Assembly (NCBI RefSeq): GCF_016765675.1
Contig: NZ_JAESWB010000278.1
Coordinates: 99,908-163,907 of the forward strand
Length of the DNA: 64,000 bases
Direction of reading: 5' to 3'
From: Neobacillus paridis
GTDB taxonomy: Bacteria > Bacillota > Bacilli > Bacillales > Cytobacillaceae
A model generated the notes under the pieces. It ran no database searches, was not told the DNA's origin, and saw only the letters and a program-made list of their open reading frames with translations. Below, one piece after another: positions 53,681 through 63,345 of this stretch; the stretch's first letter is position 1; each line of letters opens with the position of its first letter. A program made the position numbers and the translations under genes.

Positions 53681-55984
53681 ATGAGTTTGAAAAAAAGTTT
53701 ACCGGAAATTCTTGAAGACTTAAAAATAAATGATGAATTCAAAGAAAATATTGTAACATGGCGTACGATTCCCGAGAAGGAAGCAAAAACTGTGGCATTG
53801 CCGGAGGATTTACATCCCGCACTCATAAAGGCGCTTCATGCTAAAGGAATTGAACAACTTTATACCCATCAGAAGTCAGCATATGAGAAGATCATGGCGG
53901 GCAATAATATGGTAGCAGTAACGCCAACTGCTTCTGGGAAAACATTATGTTACAACCTGCCTGTTTTGCAAACGATTCTAACGAATCCTAGTGTCCGGGC
54001 GCTCTATATGTTTCCGACCAAAGCACTCGCTCAAGACCAAAAGAGTGAGATCAATGAAATGATTCAAGCGGCAGGTGTTGAGGTAAATAGTTATACATAT
54101 GACGGTGATACACCGGCAAATATCCGTGGACGGGTCAGAAAAGCAGGTCATGTGGTGATTACCAACCCGGATATGCTCCACTCGGCGATTCTGCCGCACC
54201 ATACGAAATGGGTTTCATTATTCGAAAATCTAAAATTCGTTATCATCGATGAGCTTCATACGTACCGCGGCGTCTTTGGCAGTCATGTAGCCAATGTTAT
54301 TAGAAGGTTAAAACGAATCTGCCGTTATTATGGCAGTCAGCCTGTTTTTATTTGTACGTCCGCTACGATTGCCAATCCGCGGGAACTGGCAGAAGCATTA
54401 ACCGAGGAAAAAATGACACTCATTGATAATAATGGGGCACCGAGCGGGAGGAAGCATTTCGTTTTCTATAACCCGCCCATCGTTAATAAGCCGTTAAATA
54501 TCAGAAAAAGTGCTACGCTCGAAGTCCGGAAGCTTGCCGGGGAGCTTTTAAAAAACAAAATCCAAACAATTATTTTTGCCAGGAGCAGAGTGAGGGTCGA
54601 AATTATCTTAACTTATCTACAGGAGTTAGTTAAACATCAATTAGGGCCTAAATCAATCGTAGGTTACCGCGGTGGTTACCTGCCGACCGAACGGCGGAAA
54701 ATCGAGAAAGGCCTGCGCTCCGGTGAAATTTATGGAGTGGTCAGCACAAATGCACTCGAACTTGGTGTTGATATTGGCCAGCTGCAGGTTTGTATTATGA
54801 CCGGATACCCTGGAACGATCTCCAGTGCCTGGCAGCAGGCCGGAAGAGCGGGGAGGAGACATGGAGAGGCCTTGGTTATTATGGTGGCGAGCTCAAGTCC
54901 GCTAGATCAATATATTATCCAGAATCCCGGCTACTTTTTTTCAAAAAGCCCGGAAACAGCAAGGATTAATCCTGATAATCTCATTATTTTAATTGATCAT
55001 ATGAAGTGTGCCGCCTATGAGCTGCCGTTTAAAGCAGGCGAAGAGTTCGGCGCTGTCGGGACTGAGGAACTGTTGGAGTATTTAACCGAGGAGCGGGTTC
55101 TTTACCGCAATGGAGATAAGTGGTACTGGATGAACGACTCTTTTCCCGCCCACAATATCAGCCTGCGTTCGGCCTCCCAGGAAAATGTGGTGATTGTTGA
55201 CCAAACAGATGTCGCAAGTGTAAAAGTGATTGGTGAGATGGACCGGTTTTCAGCGATGACACTGCTTCATGATGAAGCAATTTATTTGCATCAAGGAAGG
55301 CAATTTCAAGTGGAAAAACTTGATTGGGAGGAAAAGAAGGCGTTTGTTCGTGAAGTCGATGTTGATTATTTTACGGATGCCAATTTAGCCGTCCAATTAA
55401 AAGTTTTAGAGGTCGATAAGCTGCAAACATCCAAAGCCGTGGAAATGGGTTTCGGTGATGTCAGTGTCAGAGCGATGGCAACGATTTTTAAAAAAATCAA
55501 GTTTGAAACGCATGAAAATATTGGTTCGGGACCGATTCATCTTCCCGAGGAAGAACTTCATACAAATGCCGCATGGATCTCATTACAGCAATCATTGACG
55601 GAAATGGGGCAGGATCGCCTTGAACAAGGTTTAATCGGTGTCGCGCATGCTTTAAATCATATTGCCCCGTTGTTTGTCATGGCTGATCCACAGGATATCC
55701 ATGTCATTCCGCAGGTCAAGGCAGACCATAATGAAAAGCCAACGATCTTCTTTTATGATCGTTATCCAGGCGGCATCGGTTTAAGTGAAAAAATTTATGG
55801 TAGTATGGAACATGTCTTTTCCGAAACAAGGAAAATGATTATCGGCTGTGAATGTGAATCCGGCTGTCCGTCATGTATCGGTACGGAGGCAATCAATCAA
55901 ACGGCCAAAAGGGACGCGTTAAAGATTATTGAAGCCTGCTTTCCAGCTTTTTATGTTGACAAGGAAGTGCCATCATGTCATTAA
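53681..55984 (+). CDS. mrfA: DNA repair helicase MrfA (YprA)
   Basis: MrfA is the helicase of the two-protein mitomycin C repair pathway described in B. subtilis. The 767-residue protein has Walker A PTASGKT at 82-88, a DELH box at 190-193, QQAGRAGRR near 386-394, and the DUF1998 C terminus with four cysteines (C723, C725, C729, C732) expected to bind zinc. I chose the ATG at 53681 behind GGGGTGAT. It overlaps mrfB by 10 bp. Confidence 0.94.
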   Translation: MSLKKSLPEILEDLKINDEFKENIVTWRTIPEKEAKTVALPEDLHPALIKALHAKGIEQLYTHQKSAYEKIMAGNNMVAVTPTASGKTLCYNLPVLQTILTNPSVRALYMFPTKALAQDQKSEINEMIQAAGVEVNSYTYDGDTPANIRGRVRKAGHVVITNPDMLHSAILPHHTKWVSLFENLKFVIIDELHTYRGVFGSHVANVIRRLKRICRYYGSQPVFICTSATIANPRELAEALTEEKMTLIDNNGAPSGRKHFVFYNPPIVNKPLNIRKSATLEVRKLAGELLKNKIQTIIFARSRVRVEIILTYLQELVKHQLGPKSIVGYRGGYLPTERRKIEKGLRSGEIYGVVSTNALELGVDIGQLQVCIMTGYPGTISSAWQQAGRAGRRHGEALVIMVASSSPLDQYIIQNPGYFFSKSPETARINPDNLIILIDHMKCAAYELPFKAGEEFGAVGTEELLEYLTEERVLYRNGDKWYWMNDSFPAHNISLRSASQENVVIVDQTDVASVKVIGEMDRFSAMTLLHDEAIYLHQGRQFQVEKLDWEEKKAFVREVDVDYFTDANLAVQLKVLEVDKLQTSKAVEMGFGDVSVRAMATIFKKIKFETHENIGSGPIHLPEEELHTNAAWISLQQSLTEMGQDRLEQGLIGVAHALNHIAPLFVMADPQDIHVIPQVKADHNEKPTIFFYDRYPGGIGLSEKIYGSMEHVFSETRKMIIGCECESGCPSCIGTEAINQTAKRDALKIIEACFPAFYVDKEVPSCH

Positions 55985-57237
55985 AAAATAAATTAAACCG
56001 CTTAAAACCATATTTATCGGGAGCAGAGCGGGCAGAAAAAAACAGTTCCTTGGCACCCAGCAACGCCATTGATGTGCCTTTCCAAGAACGCTGGGAAGAG
56101 GAAGGGATATTCCCTTATTTTTTCGATCAGAACTACTGTTTAGTCAGGGAAGTGAAATACCCCCTGGCGCAAAAACACGGACATTATCGATTTGAAGATT
56201 TTCTTACCGCGGTGGACATTTGGAATCATACGGCTATAAACCATCCGCTATCCGCCCGCGGATTCCAGCCGGAGGACCTGTTTTTTTTCGATACGGAAAC
56301 CACCGGACTTGGAGGCGGTGTTGGTAATACAATTTTTTTACTTGGTTATGCCAGTGTTTCCGGCGATCAGTTAATTGTGCGTCAGCACATTCTTCCGCAT
56401 CCGGGGGCAGAAGTCCCTTTATACCAAAGCTTTTTGGAAAAAGTGAATTATAAAACACTCGTTACTTACAATGGGAAATCGTTCGATTGGCCGCAGGTTA
56501 AAACAAGACATACGCTAGTAAGGGAGCATGTTCCGAAACTGCCGGCATTTGGTCACTTTGATTTATTTCATGCGGCAAGGAGGTTATGGAAACATAAATT
56601 GGATCGGATAAAACTAGCGGTGGTCGAGAAACAGGTTTTGGGGGTGGAAAGAGTGGATGACATCCCGGGCTTTTTGGCGCCGATGATTTATTTTGATTTC
56701 ATTGAAAGCAAAAAGCCGGAGGGCATACTTGGCATTTTGAAACATAATGAAATCGATATTTTATCACTTGTGACGTTATATGCGCATCTCACGTTCCAAT
56801 TATGCGGGGTGGACCCCGGTCGAACGAGGATGGAAACCTATGAGGTGGGGAAATGGTTTGCGGCAATTGGCGAAAGAGCCGAAGCAGAGAAAACATTCAC
56901 AAAACTGACTGATAGCCAGGATTTAACCTCTTTTCACGCCAAACAGGCATTAGCCTTACAGGCAAAGAAAGACCGCGATTGGGAAAAGGCGAAACAATTA
57001 TTTCTAGATGTTGCCGATTCAGAGGAAGAATTGTTAAGTCTGGAGGCTTGTGTTGAACTTGCGAAAATATATGAACATAGATTAATAGATTTACAACAGG
57101 CGGTCTTTTTTTGTGACAAGGCGCTTCGTCTGTCCTTACAGGTTAGGGGCAAGGCTAAATTATCAGGTGAAACCTCAGGGGAACGTCTGAAAAAAAGACA
57201 TGATCGCTTAACGAAAAAATTGGCTAAACTTTCCTGA
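55975..57237 (+). CDS. mrfB: DNA repair exonuclease MrfB (YprB)
   Basis: MrfB is the DEDDh exonuclease partner of MrfA. The 420-residue protein has FFFDTETTGLGGG with D106 and E108, the middle motif YNGKSFDWPQV near 165-175, HNEIDILSL near 262-270 and a C-terminal TPR-like helical region from about 300. The ATG at 55975 overlaps the mrfA stop, so the pair is translationally coupled. Confidence 0.94.
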   Translation: MSLKNKLNRLKPYLSGAERAEKNSSLAPSNAIDVPFQERWEEEGIFPYFFDQNYCLVREVKYPLAQKHGHYRFEDFLTAVDIWNHTAINHPLSARGFQPEDLFFFDTETTGLGGGVGNTIFLLGYASVSGDQLIVRQHILPHPGAEVPLYQSFLEKVNYKTLVTYNGKSFDWPQVKTRHTLVREHVPKLPAFGHFDLFHAARRLWKHKLDRIKLAVVEKQVLGVERVDDIPGFLAPMIYFDFIESKKPEGILGILKHNEIDILSLVTLYAHLTFQLCGVDPGRTRMETYEVGKWFAAIGERAEAEKTFTKLTDSQDLTSFHAKQALALQAKKDRDWEKAKQLFLDVADSEEELLSLEACVELAKIYEHRLIDLQQAVFFCDKALRLSLQVRGKAKLSGETSGERLKKRHDRLTKKLAKLS

Positions 57238-57672
57238 TATTAGCCAGTTTTAGCAAACATGATACAAAAAAACTGATGGTTGGGCAATTTTATTAGAAGT
57301 AACAAAATGTTCACATTTGCAACCGAAAAAACCAGTAATTCCATATTGTTAATCTTCAGTTAACAAGGTACAATTTACAATTGTTGAGAAAAACAACTCT
57401 AGAAACTTATGGAGCTGGTATTATGTACAAAGCGATTTTATTCTTATTTTTTGTGGTCGTCTGTTTAACTGCTGTCGTTTTTACCAGTCTGAAAGATAGC
57501 TTTTATTCATTTTTTTAACCATCGCTGGGCTTGGTCTTTGAGCACTTGAAGATGGTTATAAACACAATTGGAATTAACCGCGAAAAATAGGTATTTTCAT
57601 TAGTACAAGAGTACTCCTTTCTTCATAGGCTGTTAATGTAAACACTATATGAATGGAAGGGAGATAAAAACT
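57238..57672 (+). other. Intergenic region mrfB-cotD
   Basis: The 435 bases hold one likely small membrane-peptide gene (57423-57518) and otherwise AT-rich sequence that must contain the cotD promoter. I see no clean SigK promoter by eye. Confidence 0.5.
57423..57518 (+). CDS. Possible 31-residue membrane peptide
   Basis: ATG at 57423 opens a 31-codon frame coding for MYKAILFLFFVVVCLTAV and a short end TSLKDSFYSFF. It would be a single-span peptide. GGAG lies 9-12 bases upstream. The clear hydrophobic helix with a charged end supports it, but the length is too short to be certain and I know no family. Confidence 0.4.
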   Translation: MYKAILFLFFVVVCLTAVVFTSLKDSFYSFF

Positions 57673-57987
57673 ATGTTTCTTGGAGCTAATGTTACACCAC
57701 CGGTTATTCATCCGACCACCAATTTTGTGAATCATACTTTTTCTACTACGGTGGTGCCGCATATTCATCCGGTCCATACCACAACGGTAAACCATCATAT
57801 GTTCCAGCATAAGCATTACTGTCCACACACCTCTTCTTGTTGCGAAGATGTATGTAATCAGCATGTGAACTGCTGTAATCCATGTGCACCAGGCGGAATG
57901 CCAGCTGCTAATGCGATGCCGGGATTTGGAATGGGTATGGGTGCTGCAGGATTCGGTCCAGGACCGTTTATGGGACCCAGACCTTAG
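57673..57987 (+). CDS. cotD: Inner spore coat protein CotD
   Basis: CotD is a small histidine- and cysteine-rich protein of the inner spore coat. The 104-residue product has the family core TTVVPHIHPVHTTTVNHH near 30-47 and HYCPHTSSCCEDVC, followed by a Cys- and then Gly/Met/Pro-rich end that is absent from the 75-residue B. subtilis protein. I chose the ATG at 57673 behind AAGGGAG. It should be made late in the mother cell. Confidence 0.9.
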   Translation: MFLGANVTPPVIHPTTNFVNHTFSTTVVPHIHPVHTTTVNHHMFQHKHYCPHTSSCCEDVCNQHVNCCNPCAPGGMPAANAMPGFGMGMGAAGFGPGPFMGPRP

Positions 57988-58012
57988 AGCTTAAAGGAGT
58001 AAAATATATTTC

Positions 58013-58037
58013 AGGGGCTTTTAGCCCTTGTTTTTTA
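58013..58037 (+). terminator. Terminator after cotD
   Basis: AGGGGCT / AGCCCTT (one wobble) around a 3-base TTT loop, followed by GTTTTTTATTTC. Confidence 0.75.
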
Positions 58038-58122
58038 TTTCTTTTTCTTATTGATATGGTATGCTGATTTTAAAAAAAATGTTTGTCCTATTTTAAAAAA
58101 TTTTTGCTGAAGGAGAGCATTC

Positions 58123-58683
58123 TTGATTAAAGTATTAGCGATTTCCGGTTATAAGCCATTTGAGTTAGGGATATTTAAAAACGACCACCCATCTGTTTCC
58201 TTTATCAAAGCGGCGATTAAAAAGGCTTTAATACCTAAACTGGAGGAGGGACTGGAGTGGGTTCTAATCAGCGGACAATTGGGTGTGGAGCTGTGGGCAG
58301 CGGAAGTTGTTTTCGATTTGCAAATTGACTTCCCTGATTTAAAGCTTGCGGTGATTACTCCATTTCTCGATCAAGAAACGATGTGGAATGAGCAGAATCA
58401 AAAATGGTATGAATCGGTTCTGATGCAAGCCGACTTTGTAGATTCCGTGACCAAAAAAGGCTATGAAAAGCCGTGGCAATTTCGCTTGAAAAATCAGTTT
58501 TTTCTCGATAAAAGTGATGGCCTTTTATTGCTGTATGATCATGAGAAAGAAGGCAGTCCAAAATACTTATTTGAATTGGCCATGCAGTATCAGAAGAATC
58601 ATGATTATCCGATTGAACTTATTACCTTCTCTGATTTACAAATGATCATCGAAGAAGAACAATGGAAACATTGGGAATATTAG
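58123..58683 (+). CDS. ypsA: YpsA family protein (DUF1273, Rossmann/SLOG fold)
   Basis: The 186-residue protein matches YpsA, a SLOG-superfamily nucleotide-binding protein linked to cell division in B. subtilis. Seen are [13 protein letters not shown] near 6-18, [14 protein letters not shown] near 48-61 and a conserved [10 protein letters not shown] near 129-138. The start is TTG at 58123 behind AAGGAGAG. Its neighbour gpsB is a division protein, which fits the proposed role. Confidence 0.92.
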   Translation: MIKVLAISGYKPFELGIFKNDHPSVSFIKAAIKKALIPKLEEGLEWVLISGQLGVELWAAEVVFDLQIDFPDLKLAVITPFLDQETMWNEQNQKWYESVLMQADFVDSVTKKGYEKPWQFRLKNQFFLDKSDGLLLLYDHEKEGSPKYLFELAMQYQKNHDYPIELITFSDLQMIIEEEQWKHWEY

Positions 58684-58817
58684 CTATTTAAAGGAATAGT
58701 AATTGATTGTTGAATATAATCAATTATGATCTTACATCTTAGCTTAAGAAAATTGACAAAACCACAGATTTTTGAAAAAATAATAGGTAATGATGGGCAA
58801 AACTTGAGGTGATTTAA

Positions 58818-59120
58818 ATGCTGTCAGATAAAATAAAATTAACCGCCAAAGATATTTTAGAGAAAGAATTTAAAACTGCCGTACGCGGTTATAAACAAGA
58901 AGAAGTAGATAAGTTTTTAGACCTAATCATCAAAGATTATGGTACAATGCATCAGGAAATTGAAGATCTTCAGCAGGAAAATCTAAGACTGCGAAAACAG
59001 CTTGAAGAGGTCTCGAAAAGACAGCCTGTGGCACAACCTGCCGGGACAACTAATTTTGATATTTTAAAGCGATTATCCAATCTCGAAAAGCATGTATTCG
59101 GCAATAAACTTGATGATTAA
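58818..59120 (+). CDS. gpsB: Cell division regulator GpsB
   Basis: GpsB shuttles penicillin-binding protein 1 between the side wall and the division septum. The 100-residue protein has a DivIVA-type N-terminal domain ([27 protein letters not shown] near 8-34), a coiled coil to about 65, a short linker and a C-terminal trimerisation helix [17 protein letters not shown] at 58818 follows GAGGTG. Its partner PonA is also encoded in this window. Confidence 0.96.
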   Translation: MLSDKIKLTAKDILEKEFKTAVRGYKQEEVDKFLDLIIKDYGTMHQEIEDLQQENLRLRKQLEEVSKRQPVAQPAGTTNFDILKRLSNLEKHVFGNKLDD

Positions 59121-59152
59121 CAGGGGATACCACGATTTCCAAATAATTACCA

Positions 59153-59181
59153 TTGAATTAACAGCATGAGATACATATAAT
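59153..59181 (+). promoter_or_regulatory. SigA promoter of rnpB
   Basis: TTGAAT at 59153-59158 and TATAAT at 59176-59181 are exactly 17 bp apart; transcription would start near 59189, at the expected 5' end of the RNA. Confidence 0.85.
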
Positions 59182-59188
59182 AAGATAG

Positions 59189-59592
59189 TAATCATTACTA
59201 ACGTTCGGGTAATCGCGGCAATATTTGCTGAGGAAAGTCCATGCTCGCACGATGCTGAGATGCTCGTAGTGTTCGTGCCTAGCGAATTCATAAGCTAGGG
59301 CAGCCGGCGAAGCCGGTTGACGGCCGGGAAAATACCTAAGTCCGTTGGGATATGGTATGAATACCTATAAAAGTGCCACAGTGACGTAGCCTTTTCAGAA
59401 ATGGAAAGGGTGGAACGGGTAAACCCCACGAGCGAGAAACCCAAATTATGGTAGGGGCATCTTCCCGGAGGAATTGAACAAAGGGAAGGACAGATGTAAA
59501 AATCTGTAGATAGATGATTACCGCCTTTGTACGAGATCTATGTCGTTTGTAGTACAGAGGAACAGAACATGGCTTACAGAACGTTTTTAATG
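59189..59592 (+). ncRNA. rnpB: RNase P RNA, type B
   Basis: This is the catalytic RNA that removes tRNA 5' leaders. The sequence follows the B. subtilis type B RNA almost block by block: AACGTTCGGGTAATCGC at the 5' end pairing with ACAGAACGTT at the 3' end (helix P1), GAGGAAAGTCCATGCTCGCAC (CR I), AGTGCCACAGTGACG, GAGCGAGAAACCCAAATT (CR II/III), TAGATAGATGATTACCGCC and ACAGAACATGGCTTACAGAAC (CR IV/V). About 400 bases. It lies between gpsB and ypsC as in B. subtilis. Confidence 0.97.
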
Positions 59593-59611
59593 AATAATTT
59601 TTGCCAATAAT

Positions 59612-59640
59612 CGCCCTCCTAAATTGGGAGGGCCTTTTAT
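59612..59640 (+). terminator. Intrinsic terminator of rnpB
   Basis: GCCCTCC / GGGAGGGC with a short loop, followed by CTTTTAT, 20 bases after the RNase P RNA. Confidence 0.85.
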
Positions 59641-59718
59641 TCGTATATAGGACTATTTTGTTATTGGACCATAATAATGGCTAAGAAAACAGCACATAGC
59701 AACGATAAGGGTGAAAAT

Positions 59719-60864
59719 ATGGGTACATATCAGATTATTGCGACCGCTGCGATGGGGCTGGAAGCGTTGGTTGCCAAAGAGGTACGGGCACTTGGATATG
59801 AATGCCAAGTTGAAAATGGTAAAGTCACATATACGGGAGATGAAAGCGCCATTGCCAGAAGTAATCTGTGGCTTCGAACGGCTGACAGGATCAAGCTAAA
59901 GGTCGGTGAATTCAAGGCTTTTACCTTTGATGAATTATTCGAACGGACAAAAGCCCTTCCTTGGGAAGAATTCCTGCCGGAGGACGCTGAGTTCCCTGTG
60001 ATTGGGAAATCAGTAAAATCGAAGCTGTTCAGTGTTTCCGATTGTCAGGCGATTGTCAAAAAAGCGATTGTCGAACGAATGAAACAGCATTATAAACAAA
60101 ATAGTTGGTTTGCGGAAAATGGCCCTTTATACCGGATTGAAGTGGCCTTATTAAAGGATCTAGCCACCATTACAATCGATGCCAGCGGACAGGGTCTGCA
60201 TAAACGGGGCTATCGGACTGCCCAAGGGGAAGCACCGCTAAAAGAAACATTGGCTGCAGCCCTTATCATGTTGACTAATTGGCATCCTGATCGGCCATTC
60301 TACGACCCTTTCTGCGGCTCCGGCACGATTCCAATTGAAGCGGCTTTAATTGGCCAAAATATCGCTCCGGGTTTTAACCGTGATTTCGTTTCTGAGGAGT
60401 GGAAGTGGCTTTCTTCCCGGGTCTGGGAAGAGGCTAGAATCGAGGCGGAGGATTTGGCAAAATATGATCAACCGCTTGATATAACTGGCTCTGACATCGA
60501 TCATCGCATGGTAAAAATCGCACAGGAAAATGCCTTTGAGGCCGGTTTTGGCGATCTGGTCCATTTTAAGCAAATGCAAGTGAAGGATTTTACAGCAACA
60601 AAAGAATACGGTGTGATTGTCGGGAACCCTCCCTATGGTGAAAGGATTGGCGAGAAAACGGCTGTTGAAGCAATGTATCGTGATATGGGGCAAGTCTTTA
60701 GCCGTTTTGATACCTGGTCCATTTACATATTGACCTCGAATGAACAATTCGAGCAATTATATGGAAAGCCGGCAACAAAGAAACGTAAGCTTTATAACGG
60801 TTCGATTCGTACCGATTTATACCAATATTGGGGCAGGAAACCGCCGCGAAATCATGAAGTTTGA
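59719..60864 (+). CDS. ypsC: THUMP-domain 23S rRNA methyltransferase (RlmL-like YpsC)
   Basis: The 381-residue protein joins an N-terminal THUMP RNA-binding domain (about 40-155) to a SAM-dependent methyltransferase with FYDPFCGSGTIPIEAA near 193-208 and the N2-guanine signature NPPY at 303-306. It resembles the N-terminal half of E. coli RlmL, so methylation of a guanine in 23S rRNA is inferred. I chose the ATG at 59719 behind AAGGGTG; the upstream frame to 59677 lacks a ribosome site. Confidence 0.9.
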   Translation: MGTYQIIATAAMGLEALVAKEVRALGYECQVENGKVTYTGDESAIARSNLWLRTADRIKLKVGEFKAFTFDELFERTKALPWEEFLPEDAEFPVIGKSVKSKLFSVSDCQAIVKKAIVERMKQHYKQNSWFAENGPLYRIEVALLKDLATITIDASGQGLHKRGYRTAQGEAPLKETLAAALIMLTNWHPDRPFYDPFCGSGTIPIEAALIGQNIAPGFNRDFVSEEWKWLSSRVWEEARIEAEDLAKYDQPLDITGSDIDHRMVKIAQENAFEAGFGDLVHFKQMQVKDFTATKEYGVIVGNPPYGERIGEKTAVEAMYRDMGQVFSRFDTWSIYILTSNEQFEQLYGKPATKKRKLYNGSIRTDLYQYWGRKPPRNHEV

Positions 60865-60875
60865 CACGATTCAAT

Positions 60876-60997
60876 AAGAAAAGCGAAAGCGCCTTTGGTG
60901 GAGCTTCCGCTTTTCTTTGTCCAGCTGCAGCGCCTAACCCCTCGAGGTCAAAGAACATTTGCTTGTCGGGGCTGACCAAGGCGCTTCCGCTATTCTT
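60876..60997 (+). repeat. Repeat B, composite copy
   Basis: The first 42 bases form a hairpin (AAGAAAAGCG at 60876-60885 with CGCTTTTCTT at 60908-60917) made of two inverted ends of repeat B, and may terminate ypsC. From GTCCAGCTGCAGCGCC a full copy follows through CCCCTCGAGGTC to GACCAAGGCGCTTCCGC. The inner hairpin seen in the 36080 copy is absent. Confidence 0.8.
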
Positions 60998-61001
60998 TTT
61001 A

Positions 61002-61039
61002 GGGTGTTTTTGCCTATCCTCCCGAAAAGGTGGAATAAG
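61002..61039 (+). repeat. 38-bp terminal inverted repeat of a Tn3-family element
   Basis: The 38 bases begin GGGTGTTTTTGCC and end GGTGGAATAAG. Length, G-run at the outer end and TAAG at the inner end fit the Tn3-family consensus, and it lies 44 bases beyond the 3' end of the transposase gene, where such an end is expected. The matching right end is not seen before position 64000. Confidence 0.7.
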
Positions 61040-61083
61040 GAGTACTTTACTGGGAGGTACTCCTTAAAAATCTCTTACTCAGT

Positions 61084-63345
61084 TTATGTTATTACGTTTA
61101 ATTGCGCTAATTCCTGAATGATTGCCTCCATGTCAACAGACTCTTGTTGTATATTAAACTCGTATCTTCCATAGAAGTTAATATGTTGCCATGCAACTGG
61201 GGATATTTGTTTCATAACATCCGAATCCAGTCCCTTTGTTTCTCTGTAAGCCAACATATTAGATAAAATACTAGCATTGTAATAAATAATGCAATTGGAG
61301 AGTAAGCGACTGCATTCGCCCCAGATATGTTGGTCATTTTTGAAACGTAATTTTCCAAAATTAGCAAAGGATACTGCTTTGCGTAATTTATGATAACTTT
61401 CCCCCCGATTTAATGCCTTTTGCACATTCCGTCTTAAGGGTGGAGAATCAATATAATCCAAAAAATATAGACTTCTTATGATGTTATCGTACTCCCATAA
61501 AGCACGTTTGGTTTTGTTCTTCCGTGCATAAGCACTTAATTTACCAATAATAATGCTTTGTGTGGTTGTATTAACTGCAAGGGATAGCATAATTCGTTAA
61601 ATATTTTCCCATTCTTCTATAATAAGATTCGTATTTATCTTTCGAACTAGCTTGGATGTTTGAATCTGTAAAGAGATTTGTTGACCTTATCGTGAATATC
61701 CTTGTAGCGTGGCGCAAACTGATAGCCAAAAAAGTGAAGAATAGCAAAATTCACTTCGTTGGTTCCATGTGTATCCGTGGAATGCACATCAGGCTGAATA
61801 TCAGTTGTGTTATTAAATAAAATGTCAAATACATAATGACTTTCATGCTCGTTGGCCCCAATGATTCGGGCGTTAACAGGGATATGGTTGGCTACCATTG
61901 TGTAGGAAGCAATCCTTTTACCAAGACCAAAGTATTTAGGTGAATGACGGGAATTAATGGTATTGATTCGAGTCTCAGCTTTCTGTCCATCACTACTAGA
62001 ATGAATCGTCTCCCCAATGTCATAATGTTTAAAGATTGGGAGTTTGGCTATTGCATTACTGATACAATCATTAGCTTCTTTTAAAGTCTCCAGACGGATA
62101 AAGTTATCAGATGTGGCAGCCAGTAACGGATAGCTATCAGAAATTTCCCCCATTCTCCCTAACCCCATGTTGGTTCCCCAAGCAATCAGACATGCGACAA
62201 GAATTCGATTGTCTTTATTCTGTTTGGCATAACGACCCAAGATGTGCTCAAATGAGTCAAGGAATTGACAGTGCTGCTGAACAAAATGCAAGACACTCCT
62301 AATGTCTATTTGCTTTAATGTATCATAGAATAATGATTAATAGATTCTGTGTCCCGAGTATAAGGTAATGTCCATCGGGTATGTGAACCCCGTTTTTTGA
62401 TTTGAAGATGCTTATTTTCCCCAGATGAAATACTCTGGTTAACTTTAGTAATTCGATCTTCTAATCGCTTCTCAAGCTCCACTAAATGACTATGAATGAG
62501 TTGGTTAAAAATCGTCAGACCAGTATCAGCGATCAACATTTCTTTCTGTTCCCATTGACGATCATTGATCAGGTCATCCTCAAAACTGCGAAATCGGATA
62601 CTATCACGACAAAAAATATCTCCTGCTTCCAAACGGTTGCGTAGGAGGCGATAGACTAAAAATTCATAGCGATCTGCTAAAATTGTTTTTTGTTCATAGA
62701 TATAACGCTTCACACCATCGGATATGAAACCATTTGGCAAATGATCTGAGTGATATTGTCCTAACGCTTTATTATTATTAAAAGCAGTTTTCATAAAATT
62801 CACTGCTTTAATTAATAGATCATTTGGAGAAGGAGCTACGAAATCAACCTGCAAAAATATAGGTCTTAAATAACGTTTAAATCGTCGTGCCTGCTGATCA
62901 ATATGTTCCCATTGGAAGGCAGTTTCATCATATTTTATATTTATAGTAATCTGTTTCGCTACGGATTCCAGTTTCTGACGTTCCAGAATAGTAAATGCAC
63001 GGTCTTGAATATCCTTAAAGGGAGTATTGGCAGGAATATGATCATCAGTGAATATTTTAAACAGTTCCCCTGCTTTTTTCATGTCTTGATTACTCTCTGT
63101 ATAGCACTTCGTAAACTCGTTCTTTTGCTGCTAATTTAGCTTCATCTGAATAACCCCTTACGCTATATATGAGGGTGTTGATCAGGTTGTCATGCATTCG
63201 TTGATAGCGATGGGATACAAAACATAACAAATAGACATAAACAATCCATACATTCAGCCGTTTGAGATTGTAGACAGAGTAGTAACTTACTAATGAAGCA
63301 TAGTACTTGATGCTTTCGTTGGAAATACTTAATTTTGGTAACCTT
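61084..63345 (-). pseudogene. tnpA: Tn3-family transposase TnpA, broken
   Basis: Four consecutive pieces on the minus strand together make the C-terminal 750 or so residues of a Tn3-family transposase. They include SSSDGQK and STDTHGTNEVNFAIL with catalytic aspartates, and IWGECSRLLSNCIIYYN near the end. Breaks: a frameshift at about 63100 (after RVYE), another at about 62330 (before FYDTLKQIDIRSVLHF), a short deletion with frameshift at about 61645 (after FKHPS), and an in-frame TAA at 61597-61599 where a glutamine codon is expected. The N-terminal part, upstream of LPKLSIS, is missing. Confidence 0.9.

Noticed and set aside
58698..58727. TAATTGATT...AATCAATTA hairpin after ypsA, considered as a terminator
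   Set aside because: The stem is almost pure A-T and no T run follows, so it is unlikely to stop transcription.
61037..61065. AAGGAGTAC / GTACTCCTT hairpin after the transposase, considered as a terminator
   Set aside because: No T run on either strand; it starts inside the terminal repeat and is more likely part of the transposon end.
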